From positions 1 through 41,227 of the IMG/VR virus record IMGVR_UViG_3300017971_000460: a DNA stretch of 41,227 bases. One strand, given 5' to 3'. The notes under the pieces were generated by a model that saw only the letters and a list, made by a program, of their open reading frames with translations, did not search any database and was not told the origin of the DNA. A program made the translations under genes and the position numbers. Within the stretch, counting starts at the first letter, position 1, and each line of letters opens with the position of its first letter. Source of the DNA: a virus. Positions 6,746 to 15,211 of the stretch are shown here, piece after piece.

Positions 6746-6950
6746 GGCAACGTACTGGAAACCAACGTGTGAAGGGTGCTCGAAGGCACTGCCGACTGGA
6801 CCCCTTGGATTTAAAGGGTGCTCGGTCTACTTCTTTATACCCAATCATTTAATAAGGGCTGAGGCCTGTGCTTTCAATCCACCTGAGGTTGTGACCAGCA
6901 AGAACCGTGTACGTGTCGGCCAGCAGAAAACCAAAAGGCTGGGTGGCTGA
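6738..6950 (+). CDS. Small Cys-containing protein, 70 residues
   Basis: Start 6738 is chosen because ggaggaggaaa precedes that ATG; the longer frame from 6675 lies within the upstream gene. The product has CEGCSKAL near residue 11 and two further Cys, possibly a small zinc site, and a basic end (QQKTKRLGG). Unknown function. It overlaps the preceding gene by eight bases and the next ATG by one. Confidence 0.6.
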   Translation: MIKATYWKPTCEGCSKALPTGPLGFKGCSVYFFIPNHLIRAEACAFNPPEVVTSKNRVRVGQQKTKRLGG

Positions 6951-7345
6951 TGCACTACGAGTCACTTTACCACAAGCATACCCCGGCCATCGATCCATCG
7001 GTCAGGGGTATCATCAAACTTATTATAACCGAGAAGGAAGACGGCTGCTGGTACTCAGAACTGGAGCCCAACATCTTAGCCGTGCAGCCACGGGACATAT
7101 ACAAACTTGCCCTGCTCTGTGCCTCCATTCAGGACCACATCCAAAAGAACATGACCTTTATGGACACGATCATCAAGACCAACGAGGAGGTCCGAAAGAT
7201 TCACAACGAACTGGTTGAGGAGAAGGGTGGAAAGAACCAGACCCACAAGGCCTGGCAGAAAGCCATGCCAAAGGGCAAGGTGACACCAGACACCGTGAAG
7301 TATCAAACACAACTACCACTTAAGGAGAAGAAAAATGATAGCTGA
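6950..7345 (+). CDS. Hypothetical protein, 131 residues
   Basis: The ATG overlaps the previous stop (ctgATG). The product is soluble with a predicted helical middle (YKLALLCASIQDHIQ...NEEVRKIHNELVEEK) that could form a coiled coil and a Lys-rich C-terminus. No family recognised. It overlaps the next membrane protein by 11 bases. Confidence 0.6.
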   Translation: MHYESLYHKHTPAIDPSVRGIIKLIITEKEDGCWYSELEPNILAVQPRDIYKLALLCASIQDHIQKNMTFMDTIIKTNEEVRKIHNELVEEKGGKNQTHKAWQKAMPKGKVTPDTVKYQTQLPLKEKKNDS

Positions 7346-7571
7346 AATAGCTGATCAAGCACTTCATGTTATATGGTTCTTTGTCCTGGCCGTTGCCTGC
7401 TACCACAGGGGCATGAAGCTTGGGACCATGCTGTTCATTGCATCACTTGTTATCCTGCCTCGTGAGTTCATTGACCAGGGTGACGGTGGCCTGCCTGGGA
7501 TTGGTAAGATGACTGACATACTCTTCTGCTACCTGGGCAGCTTGCTTGGGTACTTACTACTTAGGAGGTAG
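7335..7571 (+). CDS. Polytopic small membrane protein
   Basis: A 78-residue protein behind taaggagaagaaaa. Three hydrophobic stretches (about residues 11-24, 30-42 and 60-75) suggest two or three membrane passes, with a charged REFIDQGDGG loop between the second and third. It has the size of a holin but lies in the early region far from virion genes, so I do not call it one. Confidence 0.6.
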   Translation: MIAEIADQALHVIWFFVLAVACYHRGMKLGTMLFIASLVILPREFIDQGDGGLPGIGKMTDILFCYLGSLLGYLLLRR

Positions 7572-7575
7572 CCAC

Positions 7576-7761
7576 ATGGAAAAATGGTGGGGATACATTC
7601 ACGTCAACGGTAAGCTGCAGGTTAAAAGATTCTTTGACCAAAGGGATATCGATGAAGCTTACGAGTCTGACTTTGTTAGCCACGTGTTCCACCCGTTCTT
7701 TGCTAAGGACCGGGAGGATGCACTGGCCTACGTAGCACGACAGTCAAGAGGGGGATACTAA
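7576..7761 (+). CDS. Small hypothetical protein, 61 residues
   Basis: ATG 7576 has taggaggtagccac directly upstream; an in-frame ATG at 7546 lies inside the preceding gene. Begins MEKWWGYIHVNGKLQVKRF and contains a DIDEAYESDFVSHV helix, reminiscent of short phage proteins with a beta hairpin followed by helices. Function unknown. Confidence 0.6.
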   Translation: MEKWWGYIHVNGKLQVKRFFDQRDIDEAYESDFVSHVFHPFFAKDREDALAYVARQSRGGY

Positions 7762-7762
7762 T

Positions 7763-7951
7763 ATGGCAGTACCTAAAGACTATATCGTTTATATTGAGAA
7801 GGGCACTAACGTAACCCGGGCTGCTCTCAACTGGCCTGCCCGTGAGGACCTGGCCGGGCTCATTAAAAAAGAAGGGCACAAGATTATAGGGTACGTGTCC
7901 AGTGGCAGTGAGACTGAGGCCGTCAAGTACGGAGACACGGTCCTTAGATGA
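7763..7951 (+). CDS. Small hypothetical protein ending at an in-frame UGA
   Basis: A 62-residue product (starting MAVPKDYIVYIEKG) preceded by gagggggatactaat. The frame closes at TGA 7949-7951 but continues open for a further 25 sense codons to TGA 8027-8029. That second stop overlaps the primase ATG at 8026 in the usual ATGA junction, suggesting the original gene ended there. The UGA codon is followed by C, a leaky context in E. coli. Either the UGA is read through to give an 88-residue form, or it is a recent nonsense mutation. Function unknown. Confidence 0.6.
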   Translation: MAVPKDYIVYIEKGTNVTRAALNWPAREDLAGLIKKEGHKIIGYVSSGSETEAVKYGDTVLR

Positions 7952-8029
7952 CCAGAGGCAGAGGCCATGCTGGAAAAGACCCGGCAGGCTGAGGGTCAAT
8001 GGTCTATTGACTTCCCGGTGCTACAATGA
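7952..8029 (+). other. In-frame extension beyond the UGA of the 7763 gene
   Basis: The codons after the UGA read PEAEAMLEKTRQAEGQWS and onward, a plausible helical protein tail in the same frame as 7763-7951, ending in the overlap with the primase start. There is an internal ATG at 7967 with caggggcag-type purines only weakly placed, which would give a separate 20-residue peptide. Confidence 0.5.
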
Positions 8030-8883
8030 GTGTGCTTAACAGTGCAGTTGACTACAGCATGGTTACTGGTGACTCTCGTAGGATCAAAGAGTGCCCTCGT
8101 TGTGAGGGACAGGGTAATTCCAATGCTGTACAGATGACTCGAAAAGAGGATGGGTTTTTATTCTATTGCTTTCGGTGTGAGAAGAGTTACTTTATTTCTG
8201 ACACCAAGGCCTCACCCCAACAGGTAAGGGAGTTAGCAGAGAATGCTTCAAAGGATAAGAAGATTAATAACCGACCTGAACAGGTGGTGCTACCTGCAGA
8301 TTTTACATTTAAAATACCGGCCAAAGGACTGGTTATGTTATATGACATCCGTATTATGGACGACGACATCAAACGTTTTGAGATTGGATGGAGTCCTTCT
8401 CATGGCCGACTCATTATTCCAGTTTATAAGTACGGTCAAGGCCCGGGTGGTTGGGCTAAGAAATTGGTGGGGGTCATGGGACGTAAGCTTAAAGATGCTG
8501 ATCCGGACAAACCTAAATGGTGGACACAAAGGAATCGAGACGTTAAACACCCTCGTTTCATTGCACTCCCAGAGACCAATCGTTTCCAAAAGCAAGTGGT
8601 ATTCGTTGAGGACATTTTCAGTGCTATCCGAATCTCAACAACGGGACGTATTGCAAGTGCCCTTCTTACGACGTACTTTCCCTACGAGTTGTATCCACAC
8701 CTCAGAGGATGGGACGTACGGATATGGCTCGACTCCGATGCCTACAACAAGGCTGTCAAGTATCAAGCAGCACTTGGGACTCATGGGCTTACGGCAACGG
8801 CTATCTATACTGACAAGGACCCTAAGATGTACTCGAATAAAAAAATAGAGGAGGCAATTATCAATGGCCGAATTAAAAGCTGA
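8026..8883 (+). CDS. DNA primase with zinc ribbon and TOPRIM domain
   Basis: A 285-residue protein. The N-terminus has a four-Cys zinc ribbon (C23, C26, C48, C51; CPRCEG and CFRCEK), used by phage primases to recognise template. The C-terminal half carries a TOPRIM fold: VVFVEDIFSA with the catalytic Glu near residue 195, and WLDSDA (D235, D237) coordinating Mg2+. It makes RNA primers for the polymerase at 12028. It is shorter than T7 gp4, and the helicase is a separate gene (10011), so primase and helicase are split. Its codon use is more AT rich than its neighbours, hinting at separate acquisition. The end overlaps the RNA ligase start by 20 bases. Confidence 0.85.
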   Translation: MSVLNSAVDYSMVTGDSRRIKECPRCEGQGNSNAVQMTRKEDGFLFYCFRCEKSYFISDTKASPQQVRELAENASKDKKINNRPEQVVLPADFTFKIPAKGLVMLYDIRIMDDDIKRFEIGWSPSHGRLIIPVYKYGQGPGGWAKKLVGVMGRKLKDADPDKPKWWTQRNRDVKHPRFIALPETNRFQKQVVFVEDIFSAIRISTTGRIASALLTTYFPYELYPHLRGWDVRIWLDSDAYNKAVKYQAALGTHGLTATAIYTDKDPKMYSNKKIEEAIINGRIKS

Positions 8884-9997
8884 AGTAGTTAGCATAACTA
8901 AAATTGAGGAGCACCCTAATGCAGACCGTATGGAACTTGCCTTTGTCGGTGGGTACCAGGTGTGTGTACAGAAGGATGTCTACACAGCCGGTGAACTGGT
9001 AGTGTATATCCCGGTTGACTCCATACTCACCGAGAAACTTGAGGCCCTTATCTTTGGGCCTGACAGCAAGGTCAAGCTGAACAAGCACCGGGTAAGAGCA
9101 ATCAAACTAAGAGGGGCCGTGTCTCAGGGGATGATCATCCCGTTGAGCCTGGCTGCTCAGTACCCTGGCTGCAGCACAATAGCATCCCCTGTATTACAGA
9201 AGGAAGGCCTTGACTGTACGTCGGCCCTGGACATCACCAAGTATGAGCCACCTACCAAGGCACCCAATGCCATGTCAGGTAAGGCTGCACCGAAACGTCA
9301 CTGCCATCCGATGTTCTCAAAGTACACGAGCATCAACCAGCTAAAGAGATACTCCGAGGCAATGAATGGTATGCACGTGTACATCACAGAGAAGATACAT
9401 GGCACCAACTTCAGGTGTGGGTGGGTACCCTTTGTGCCCAGAACTTTTCTTCAAAAGCTGAAAAATATTTTGGGGCTTTCTAAGAAGTGGGAGTTTGTGT
9501 ATGGTTCCCATAACGTGCAACTCATGGACGGTAAGGGAAAGGATGCCTTTTCTAATAACGTATACAAAAGAATCGTTGACGAGCACGGCCTGGAGAAGAA
9601 GGTACCCAAGGGTCACCTGTGGTACGGTGAAATATTTGGTGACGGTATCCAAAAGAATTACAGCTACGGATTCACGGACGGCAAGGTGGACGTGGCATTC
9701 ATGGACATCAAGGTTGTTGAGACCGGTAAGTACATGGACTTTGACGAGATGGTGCAGTGGGTTGAAAGCAGAGACGAGCAGGTGGTACCGTACACTGAGG
9801 GTGACTATGACCTGGACCAGATACTCGACGTACTCAACGATCCGGACCTACCGTCGTTCATCGACGGCAAGACCAAGCCCATTGAGGGTTTCGTTGTTCG
9901 GCCTCACAAAGAGCAGGACTTCTACGGTGGCCGTCTAATCTTGAAGGTCCTGTCCGACGAGTATCTACTCCGAAAGGATAACACTGACTGGCACTAA
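8864..9997 (+). CDS. ATP-dependent RNA ligase, Rnl5/DraRnl-like
   Basis: A 377-residue protein behind aaatagaggaggcaattatca. Residues 1-130 resemble the N-terminal OB-type domain (KAEVVSITKIEEHPNADR...) that characterises the DraRnl/Rnl5 group. The nucleotidyltransferase domain follows with motif I KIHG (K177 is the AMP-accepting lysine), motif III HLWYGEIFGDG (around 248-258), motif IV EGFVVRP (near 345) and motif V ILKV near 363. This family seals nicks with a 3'-OH RNA strand, unlike RtcB which seals 2',3'-cyclic phosphate ends. Together the two ligases (with rtcB at 4490) cover both end chemistries. It lies between primase and helicase in the replication operon. Confidence 0.88.
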   Translation: MAELKAEVVSITKIEEHPNADRMELAFVGGYQVCVQKDVYTAGELVVYIPVDSILTEKLEALIFGPDSKVKLNKHRVRAIKLRGAVSQGMIIPLSLAAQYPGCSTIASPVLQKEGLDCTSALDITKYEPPTKAPNAMSGKAAPKRHCHPMFSKYTSINQLKRYSEAMNGMHVYITEKIHGTNFRCGWVPFVPRTFLQKLKNILGLSKKWEFVYGSHNVQLMDGKGKDAFSNNVYKRIVDEHGLEKKVPKGHLWYGEIFGDGIQKNYSYGFTDGKVDVAFMDIKVVETGKYMDFDEMVQWVESRDEQVVPYTEGDYDLDQILDVLNDPDLPSFIDGKTKPIEGFVVRPHKEQDFYGGRLILKVLSDEYLLRKDNTDWH

Positions 9998-10010
9998 GGG
10001 AGCATAGTTT

Positions 10011-11234
10011 ATGGAAGTATTAGCAGTGATCAAGCACTTCCTATCTGACTCTAAGTCCCAGGTTAAATTCCACCGGCACATGCTGAGGATTGATAACCTG
10101 GACAAGGCTCAGCTTGGGGTGCTTGAAGCAATCGATGAATTGTACCAACTGTTCCCTGACAAGACCAGCATCACACCTCAGGAGTTGAAGGTTTATATTA
10201 AGAAGAAGAATCCCTCACGGGACACGGCATTCGTTGACTCAATCATTGACTCGGCTATGAACCAGGACATCGGCCCTGAGATTACACGGACACTGATGGA
10301 GGCTGTCATTGAACGACACATGGCAGCTAAGATCATGGCCCTGTGCTCACCGGTTGTAAGCAACCAGAAGACTGGTATGCTGACCGGTGTTGACGATATC
10401 ATGCAGGAGTACAGTGACCTGGTTACCCTGTCCGATAAGGTTGACCAGCTTCAGGACTGTGACATGAGTTTCCAAGAGGCCATCGAATTTAGAGCCTCAG
10501 ACTCTGGGATCAAGTGGCCGTTGAAAGTTCTTACCAACTGTATCGGTGGTGTTGAACCAAGCTTAGGCCTGGTGATAGCACGGCCCGACACTGGTAAGAC
10601 ATCATTCATTCTTAATTGCCTGGCATACTTTGCACTGCAGCTTAAGGGTACCGACCACCAGCTACTGTACTGTGGCAACGAGGAGGGTATCATAGGGCTG
10701 AAGGCACGGTGTGGTGTATCACTACTGGGGGTAGACACCGAGTGGGCTGAGCAAAACCCACGTGAGTTCGGTGAGCAGGTTAGTCGGAAGAACGGAGACT
10801 GTATTCGTTTCCACGGTGGTGTGAGGAGCACCCGGGACGTGGAGACACTGATCAAAAGATATAACCCACTGGTCACTGTTGCCGACCAGATAGCCAAGTT
10901 TAAAATACCAGGCAACAAAGAGGAGGGGCCACTTGCCCTGGCCAGTATCTACGGTACGTTCCGTGGGTTCGGTCAGGACTACAATACCATGGTCATGGGT
11001 GTAGCCCAGGCAGATGCTAAGTCTGGTCAGTGGTTAAACATGGACAACATCAACGGCTCGAAGACCGACGTGCCTGGGGAACTTGACTGGGGTGTGGGTG
11101 TTGGATTCCTTGACGAGCAGGGGATGGAGTTCACCAGGTTCGTGAACATCTTTAAGAACAAGATGAAGTACGGACGGAAGGGAAGGGATCAGGTAGACTT
11201 CAATCCCGAGAAGTGTAGGTATACGGACAGATGA
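10011..11234 (+). CDS. Replicative DNA helicase, DnaB/RecA-like ATPase
   Basis: A 407-residue protein starting behind taagggagcatagtt. The N-terminal third (to about residue 150) is helical and Lys/Asp rich. The RecA-fold ATPase begins near 165 with an unusual Walker A, ARPDTGKT (190-197), then YCGNEEG (sensor-like) near 223 and a hydrophobic strand ending VTVADQ near 290 as Walker B. It lacks a zinc or TOPRIM part, consistent with the separate primase at 8026. It would unwind DNA 5' to 3' at the replication fork alongside the family A polymerase. Alternatively it is a phage RecA-like recombinase, but its size and neighbours favour helicase. Confidence 0.8.
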   Translation: MEVLAVIKHFLSDSKSQVKFHRHMLRIDNLDKAQLGVLEAIDELYQLFPDKTSITPQELKVYIKKKNPSRDTAFVDSIIDSAMNQDIGPEITRTLMEAVIERHMAAKIMALCSPVVSNQKTGMLTGVDDIMQEYSDLVTLSDKVDQLQDCDMSFQEAIEFRASDSGIKWPLKVLTNCIGGVEPSLGLVIARPDTGKTSFILNCLAYFALQLKGTDHQLLYCGNEEGIIGLKARCGVSLLGVDTEWAEQNPREFGEQVSRKNGDCIRFHGGVRSTRDVETLIKRYNPLVTVADQIAKFKIPGNKEEGPLALASIYGTFRGFGQDYNTMVMGVAQADAKSGQWLNMDNINGSKTDVPGELDWGVGVGFLDEQGMEFTRFVNIFKNKMKYGRKGRDQVDFNPEKCRYTDR

Positions 11235-11344
11235 TTAAGAAGAAGGGACGTAAGAAACTGGGTGGGCTGCTGAGACGGAGGACCGTCTGGCACAAGGACA
11301 AGTCAAAGTACACTCGGAAGAAGAAGCACAAGCACCATGAGTGA
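11231..11344 (+). CDS. Very basic 37-residue protein
   Basis: The ATG overlaps the helicase stop (ATGA at 11231-11234). More than half of the residues are Lys, Arg or His (start MIKKKGRKKLGGLLRRR), so it should bind nucleic acid or an acidic protein. Its stop overlaps the next ATG at 11337. Too short for family assignment; the tight coupling on both sides supports it. Confidence 0.55.
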   Translation: MIKKKGRKKLGGLLRRRTVWHKDKSKYTRKKKHKHHE

Positions 11345-11495
11345 CAGGTGCTTCGAGGTACCGGATGAACCAACCGAGTATGAGAAATGGCTTGACCTAC
11401 TGTACGAACTAACCGGGCTTTGCCACTGCAACCTGTGCAAGGCCCTTAAAATTAATGCATACAGGGAGGATACTGACGATGATGAAAGTACTTGA
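11337..11495 (+). CDS. Small acidic protein with Cys cluster, 52 residues
   Basis: ATG 11337 lies in the end of the basic gene. The product contains CHCNLCKAL near residues 29-37, a possible half zinc site, and an acidic tail (REDTDDDEST). It overlaps the next gene by 17 bases. Unknown function. Confidence 0.5.
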   Translation: MSDRCFEVPDEPTEYEKWLDLLYELTGLCHCNLCKALKINAYREDTDDDEST

Positions 11496-11733
11496 TTATC
11501 AGAACCAGCAGCCCATCAAAGTATTTGTTGATCTGGCAGGAACACGTAGGCTTGGAATTGTTTGTCGAATTAATACCTACAGCACGTGGGTTAAGGTGAT
11601 GAATGGTGCCAAGTCTTACGACTATATCAAACGGCACAACATAAAACATAATGTCACCCGTTACGTGACATGGAAGGACAAGTTCGATGAAACTTTTCAT
11701 ACCACCATTAGGCACATGCTTACGACTGACTAA
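11479..11733 (+). CDS. Small basic hypothetical protein, 84 residues
   Basis: I choose ATG 11479 because agggaggatactgacg precedes it; the frame extends to ATG 11455 without a site. The product (MMKVLDYQNQQPIKVF...) looks like a small beta-barrel-type fold followed by a basic helix; no family recognised. Confidence 0.55.
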   Translation: MMKVLDYQNQQPIKVFVDLAGTRRLGIVCRINTYSTWVKVMNGAKSYDYIKRHNIKHNVTRYVTWKDKFDETFHTTIRHMLTTD

Positions 11734-12031
11734 GCCGTGGTCTTTCAGCCTGCTGTGTGAGGAAAGAAACAAAAGCCTGTGGGACCTGGTGTCCGGACGT
11801 GCTAACATGGACGGCATCCCACGGATACACCGACGTGGTCAGGCTGCTGCTGTGACACTGAGACCGGGTGATGTACTGACTGTTGATAGGATCTTTATTC
11901 GTAAAGGGTCCGAGATGTATAACTCCGTCACCTTCAGGGCTGAGGTAATGCACATGGGTGTGTTCCGTAAGGTCAGGTTCTGGGTAGCACTTGAGGATGC
12001 AAACAAAATAGAGTACGAGGTACTGATATGA
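11687..12031 (+). CDS. Hypothetical protein, start uncertain
   Basis: The frame is open from 11687 to 12031 (up to 114 residues) and ends in an ATGA overlap with the DNA polymerase. The first part overlaps the previous gene by 47 bases and reads less like protein; a later start such as GTG 11792 or ATG 11807 may be used, though none has a good site. The C-terminal half (DVLTVDRIFIRKGSEMYNSV and onward) looks like a beta-rich domain. Unknown function. Confidence 0.45.
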   Translation: MKLFIPPLGTCLRLTKPWSFSLLCEERNKSLWDLVSGRANMDGIPRIHRRGQAAAVTLRPGDVLTVDRIFIRKGSEMYNSVTFRAEVMHMGVFRKVRFWVALEDANKIEYEVLI

Positions 12032-14160
12032 ATGTGGCAATACTCGACCTTGAAACATCGATGAAACCTATCCTGCATCCCTGGATGAAGGGCAGCTTTC
12101 TGAGCACCATCGGGTTGAGGATGTACCTGCAGGACGGAGGCACCTACTACAAAGAGTGGGTGTGGTATCACAGTGAACGACCAGACATAACTCAAGAGGA
12201 CCGGCTTGCTGTCACCTTTGAGATCCAAGCAGAGATCGATAAGCTTGGGCCTCAGGGCATACTTGCCGGTCACAATATAAAGTTCGACATGAACTGGGTT
12301 AAGACCATCAACGTGGACCTGTCTAAGGTTAGACTGTGGGACACTCAGGTTGCAGAGTACATGCTGAGTGGCCAGGACAAGGCAACATACGGTCCTGGTC
12401 CAGCCCAAAACTTAAGCAACACATGTGAACGTCATGGCCTACCAATCAAAACGGACGTGGTTAAAACTTACTGGGATGCCGGTGTCAACACAGACAAGGT
12501 ACCCCTAAGGATACTGCTGCCGTACCAGAAGAACGACGTTGACATTACTGCCGATCTATTCAAGTCACAGTGGAAACAAGCCTCGGTTAAGAAACAACTG
12601 ATGAAACTAATCAGGGTGAGGCAGGACGTGCTCCACTCGGTGACTGACATAGAGCTCAATGGTATGCCCTTTGATCGGGCACTTGCTGAGCACTACGTTG
12701 CTACCTTTACTGAGGACCTGGAGGTCACCAATGCTGAGCTACTCACATACTTTGGCAGGGATGACATCAACCTTAACTCAGGCAACGAACTGTCGGCCAG
12801 TCTTTACGGTGGCCTGGTAAAACGTGAACGGTTCAAGCCAAACGTTTACACCAAGAACATTACGTACAAGGAACCGTATCAATTCACGTACAAGTCTGGT
12901 AAGAAAAAGGGTATGACCATCACGAAGACCAGGAACCGTACCCTTCTGGAGTTAACCTGTAAGAAAGTGAGGGAGGAGTATGAAGTTAAACTACCGGGGA
13001 TCGGCTTTGTGCCACCGGATAAATCTGAGTGTGTTAGGGACGGTGCTCCTACTGGTTTTTTCCAAACCAACAAGGACGTTCTTAAGAATCTCAGGTGTAA
13101 CAACAACGGGGGGAGTACGGTTAGGCTCAAACGTAGGGTCATCGAGTTACTACTGCACCGGAGCAAGATTGCTAAGTTCACTGAGACATTCGTTGGGGTC
13201 AAGGAAGGTACTGGGCTTTTCTATAAATCAGATGCAAATTCCGATCTTTGGTTACACCCTAACTATAACCAAACCGTTGCTGCCACTGGCAGATTTACAT
13301 CGTCTGGACCTAACGGTCAAAACTTTCCACGATCCAAAGAGGACGAGGACGGATTCACCAACCCGTTAAAGAAATGCTTTATGGCATCAAGGCCAGACGG
13401 CCTGATACTTGTGATCGATCTGTCTCAACTGGAGTGGAGGGTTGCAGCATGGCTAAGCCAGGACCCGGTGGCCATGAGGGAAATCAGGGACGGTGTTGAC
13501 ATCCACCTTGACAATGCAATCCAATTCTTTGGGGATGCTAAGTACAGGCAGGATGCTAAGATCATGACCTTCCGGTTGTTGTACGGTGGCTCTGCCTATG
13601 CATTCTACATGGACCCGAAGATGCCTGACTTCTCATTGAAACGTTGGAACGAGATTGTTGAGGAGTACAATCGTAAATATCATGTCCTGTACCAATGGCA
13701 GCAGATGAATATTACACGTGTGTCACGTGATAGAGGGTTCCTTTATAGCCCTCTCGGTAGAATGTACAAGATACCGAAGGTGCCCCACAAGAAGCATGCC
13801 GGTGTGTTCGTGTACTCAGAAACGTGCATTAAAAACTATCCCGTGCAGGGCACAGCAACAGGAGACATCGTACCGTTGGCCATGCACGTGATGTGGAAAC
13901 GTATGCAGATGTCACCAAGTGAGTACGTATCGACAAACTGGATGGGCCAGGTGCACGACTCCATAATCTTTGACACCATGCCTCACGAGGTAGAACGGGT
14001 GGCCAAGCTGGGCATCGAAACCTTTGAGGACCTGCCCGAGATTATCAACGACTACTTTGGTGTTAACTTTAACCTACCATTAACTGGTGAGGCTGAGTGG
14101 GGTCCGTACTACGGGACCGTCAACCACAAGCTGAAGAAAGTGAATGGCCTATGGGTGTAA
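12028..14160 (+). CDS. DNA polymerase, family A, with 3'-5' exonuclease
   Basis: A 710-residue protein of the size of T7 gp5. The N-terminal exonuclease has Exo I DLET (D7, E9), Exo II GHNIKFDMN (near 88) and Exo III YQKNDVD (near 170), so proofreading should be active. The polymerase domain shows motif A VIDLSQLEWR (about 463-472), motif B RQDAKIMTFRLLYG (about 508-522) and motif C GQVHDS (about 640-645). The motif B residue matching E. coli Pol I F762 is Phe, implying discrimination against dideoxynucleotides. It overlaps the gene before (ATGA) and after. It is the replicative enzyme together with the primase and helicase upstream. Confidence 0.95.
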   Translation: MNVAILDLETSMKPILHPWMKGSFLSTIGLRMYLQDGGTYYKEWVWYHSERPDITQEDRLAVTFEIQAEIDKLGPQGILAGHNIKFDMNWVKTINVDLSKVRLWDTQVAEYMLSGQDKATYGPGPAQNLSNTCERHGLPIKTDVVKTYWDAGVNTDKVPLRILLPYQKNDVDITADLFKSQWKQASVKKQLMKLIRVRQDVLHSVTDIELNGMPFDRALAEHYVATFTEDLEVTNAELLTYFGRDDINLNSGNELSASLYGGLVKRERFKPNVYTKNITYKEPYQFTYKSGKKKGMTITKTRNRTLLELTCKKVREEYEVKLPGIGFVPPDKSECVRDGAPTGFFQTNKDVLKNLRCNNNGGSTVRLKRRVIELLLHRSKIAKFTETFVGVKEGTGLFYKSDANSDLWLHPNYNQTVAATGRFTSSGPNGQNFPRSKEDEDGFTNPLKKCFMASRPDGLILVIDLSQLEWRVAAWLSQDPVAMREIRDGVDIHLDNAIQFFGDAKYRQDAKIMTFRLLYGGSAYAFYMDPKMPDFSLKRWNEIVEEYNRKYHVLYQWQQMNITRVSRDRGFLYSPLGRMYKIPKVPHKKHAGVFVYSETCIKNYPVQGTATGDIVPLAMHVMWKRMQMSPSEYVSTNWMGQVHDSIIFDTMPHEVERVAKLGIETFEDLPEIINDYFGVNFNLPLTGEAEWGPYYGTVNHKLKKVNGLWV

Positions 14161-14492
14161 TGTGGGGTGAAATGAGCCCACGTTCCCGGGCCTACTACGG
14201 CTTAGCTGCCGTGGCTAATAAAACTGCAATAAGAAAGGGGCAACCAGTGGCCGACATAAATAGTATAGCCGAATCGATTCAAGGTGAGATCGACAAGCAG
14301 GTTGACATACGTGTTAGGTCTATCCTTGAGTCCGGTGATAAGAACGACTGGATAGCCTACATGCAGGCAGAGGTTGAGCACTGGAAGCAACGGTGCCATG
14401 AATTGGAGATTGAGTTGCTCTTACTGGAGAACTCGTACGACATCAATCCAGATGAACTAACAATCCAACCAAAGAACAGGGGGATATTTTGA
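14151..14492 (+). CDS. Hypothetical helical protein, 113 residues
   Basis: Starts inside the polymerase 3' end (ATG 14151, with gaagaaagtg upstream; ATG 14160 is an alternative that couples to the stop). The C-terminal part (VEHWKQRCHELEIELLLLE) is a likely coiled coil. The N-terminal part contains SRAYYGLAAVANKTAIRKG. No family recognised. It may be a polymerase accessory, but only position suggests so. Confidence 0.55.
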   Translation: MGVMWGEMSPRSRAYYGLAAVANKTAIRKGQPVADINSIAESIQGEIDKQVDIRVRSILESGDKNDWIAYMQAEVEHWKQRCHELEIELLLLENSYDINPDELTIQPKNRGIF

Positions 14493-15211
14493 AAACTAAA
14501 TACAGCAACGTGTTTATTAATCCAACAGAGGACGAGCTTGACGGTCACCGTACCATCATTGCCTTTGACATGGACAGTGTCCTCAACGAGGGTGACTACC
14601 TGAAGGAGTACATTGCCAAGAGGTTCGGGTACAACTCTGGCCTGGACATCCGAGGCAAGGGACCGGAGGGGTACGAAAAATTTAGCTACGAGATACCAGG
14701 GGTTAGTCGGAACAAAGTGTACAAGGCTATTCACGAAGGTGTGTACGAGGAATCTCCGTCAGCACTGCCATCTCCGTTCATGGCCGACGTACTGAAGTAT
14801 GTTTACCAGGTTACCGGGGAGCCTATTGCAGTTGTCACTGCCCGGGCTCAGCAGAATGCTGGTGTGACGTACCGGTGGTTGACCGAGAACCTGGGTGGTA
14901 CACCATTCAGGGCCTACGTGATGGACGGTGTAACAAAGAACACGGTACTCAACCTGCTGTACACCCAGATATTTGTGGACGACAGGTGGAAGACCATCAT
15001 GAACCTGCTCGGTGAGATACCTTACCCGGTAATGTTCAAACGTCCGTGGAACCAGGGCCGTCCGGTTCGTATGCCTGCCCTGGAAATTAGAGACCTACGG
15101 GACATCATCCCGTTGCTTAACATTCAACTTGGTCGTGTTCCAATGGAGTGGCCGGGCTACATACCATACCCCAACAGGATTGAACCATGGACCAGCCAGA
15201 AATACTTGTAG
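14489..15211 (+). CDS. HAD-superfamily 5'(3')-nucleotidase-like phosphatase
   Basis: A 240-residue protein starting with TTG 14489 behind acaggggga, overlapping the previous stop. Motif I is FDMDSVL (nucleophile D27 and general acid D29), motif II VVTAR near residue 115 and the metal-binding FVDDRW near 160; these fit HAD hydrolases of the deoxyribonucleotidase type. Phages use such enzymes to dephosphorylate nucleotides or trim DNA/RNA 3' or 5' phosphates. The usual DMDGV is DMDSV here. A polynucleotide phosphatase role (paired with the RNA ligases) is an alternative. The 3' end overlaps the HNH gene by 25 bases. Confidence 0.75.
   Translation: MKTKYSNVFINPTEDELDGHRTIIAFDMDSVLNEGDYLKEYIAKRFGYNSGLDIRGKGPEGYEKFSYEIPGVSRNKVYKAIHEGVYEESPSALPSPFMADVLKYVYQVTGEPIAVVTARAQQNAGVTYRWLTENLGGTPFRAYVMDGVTKNTVLNLLYTQIFVDDRWKTIMNLLGEIPYPVMFKRPWNQGRPVRMPALEIRDLRDIIPLLNIQLGRVPMEWPGYIPYPNRIEPWTSQKYL

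Noticed and set aside
7949-7951. Genome-wide reassignment of UGA to an amino acid
   Set aside because: Many well-supported genes here end in TGA, often in ATGA junctions with the next gene, so UGA is a normal stop; only this one occurrence looks anomalous.
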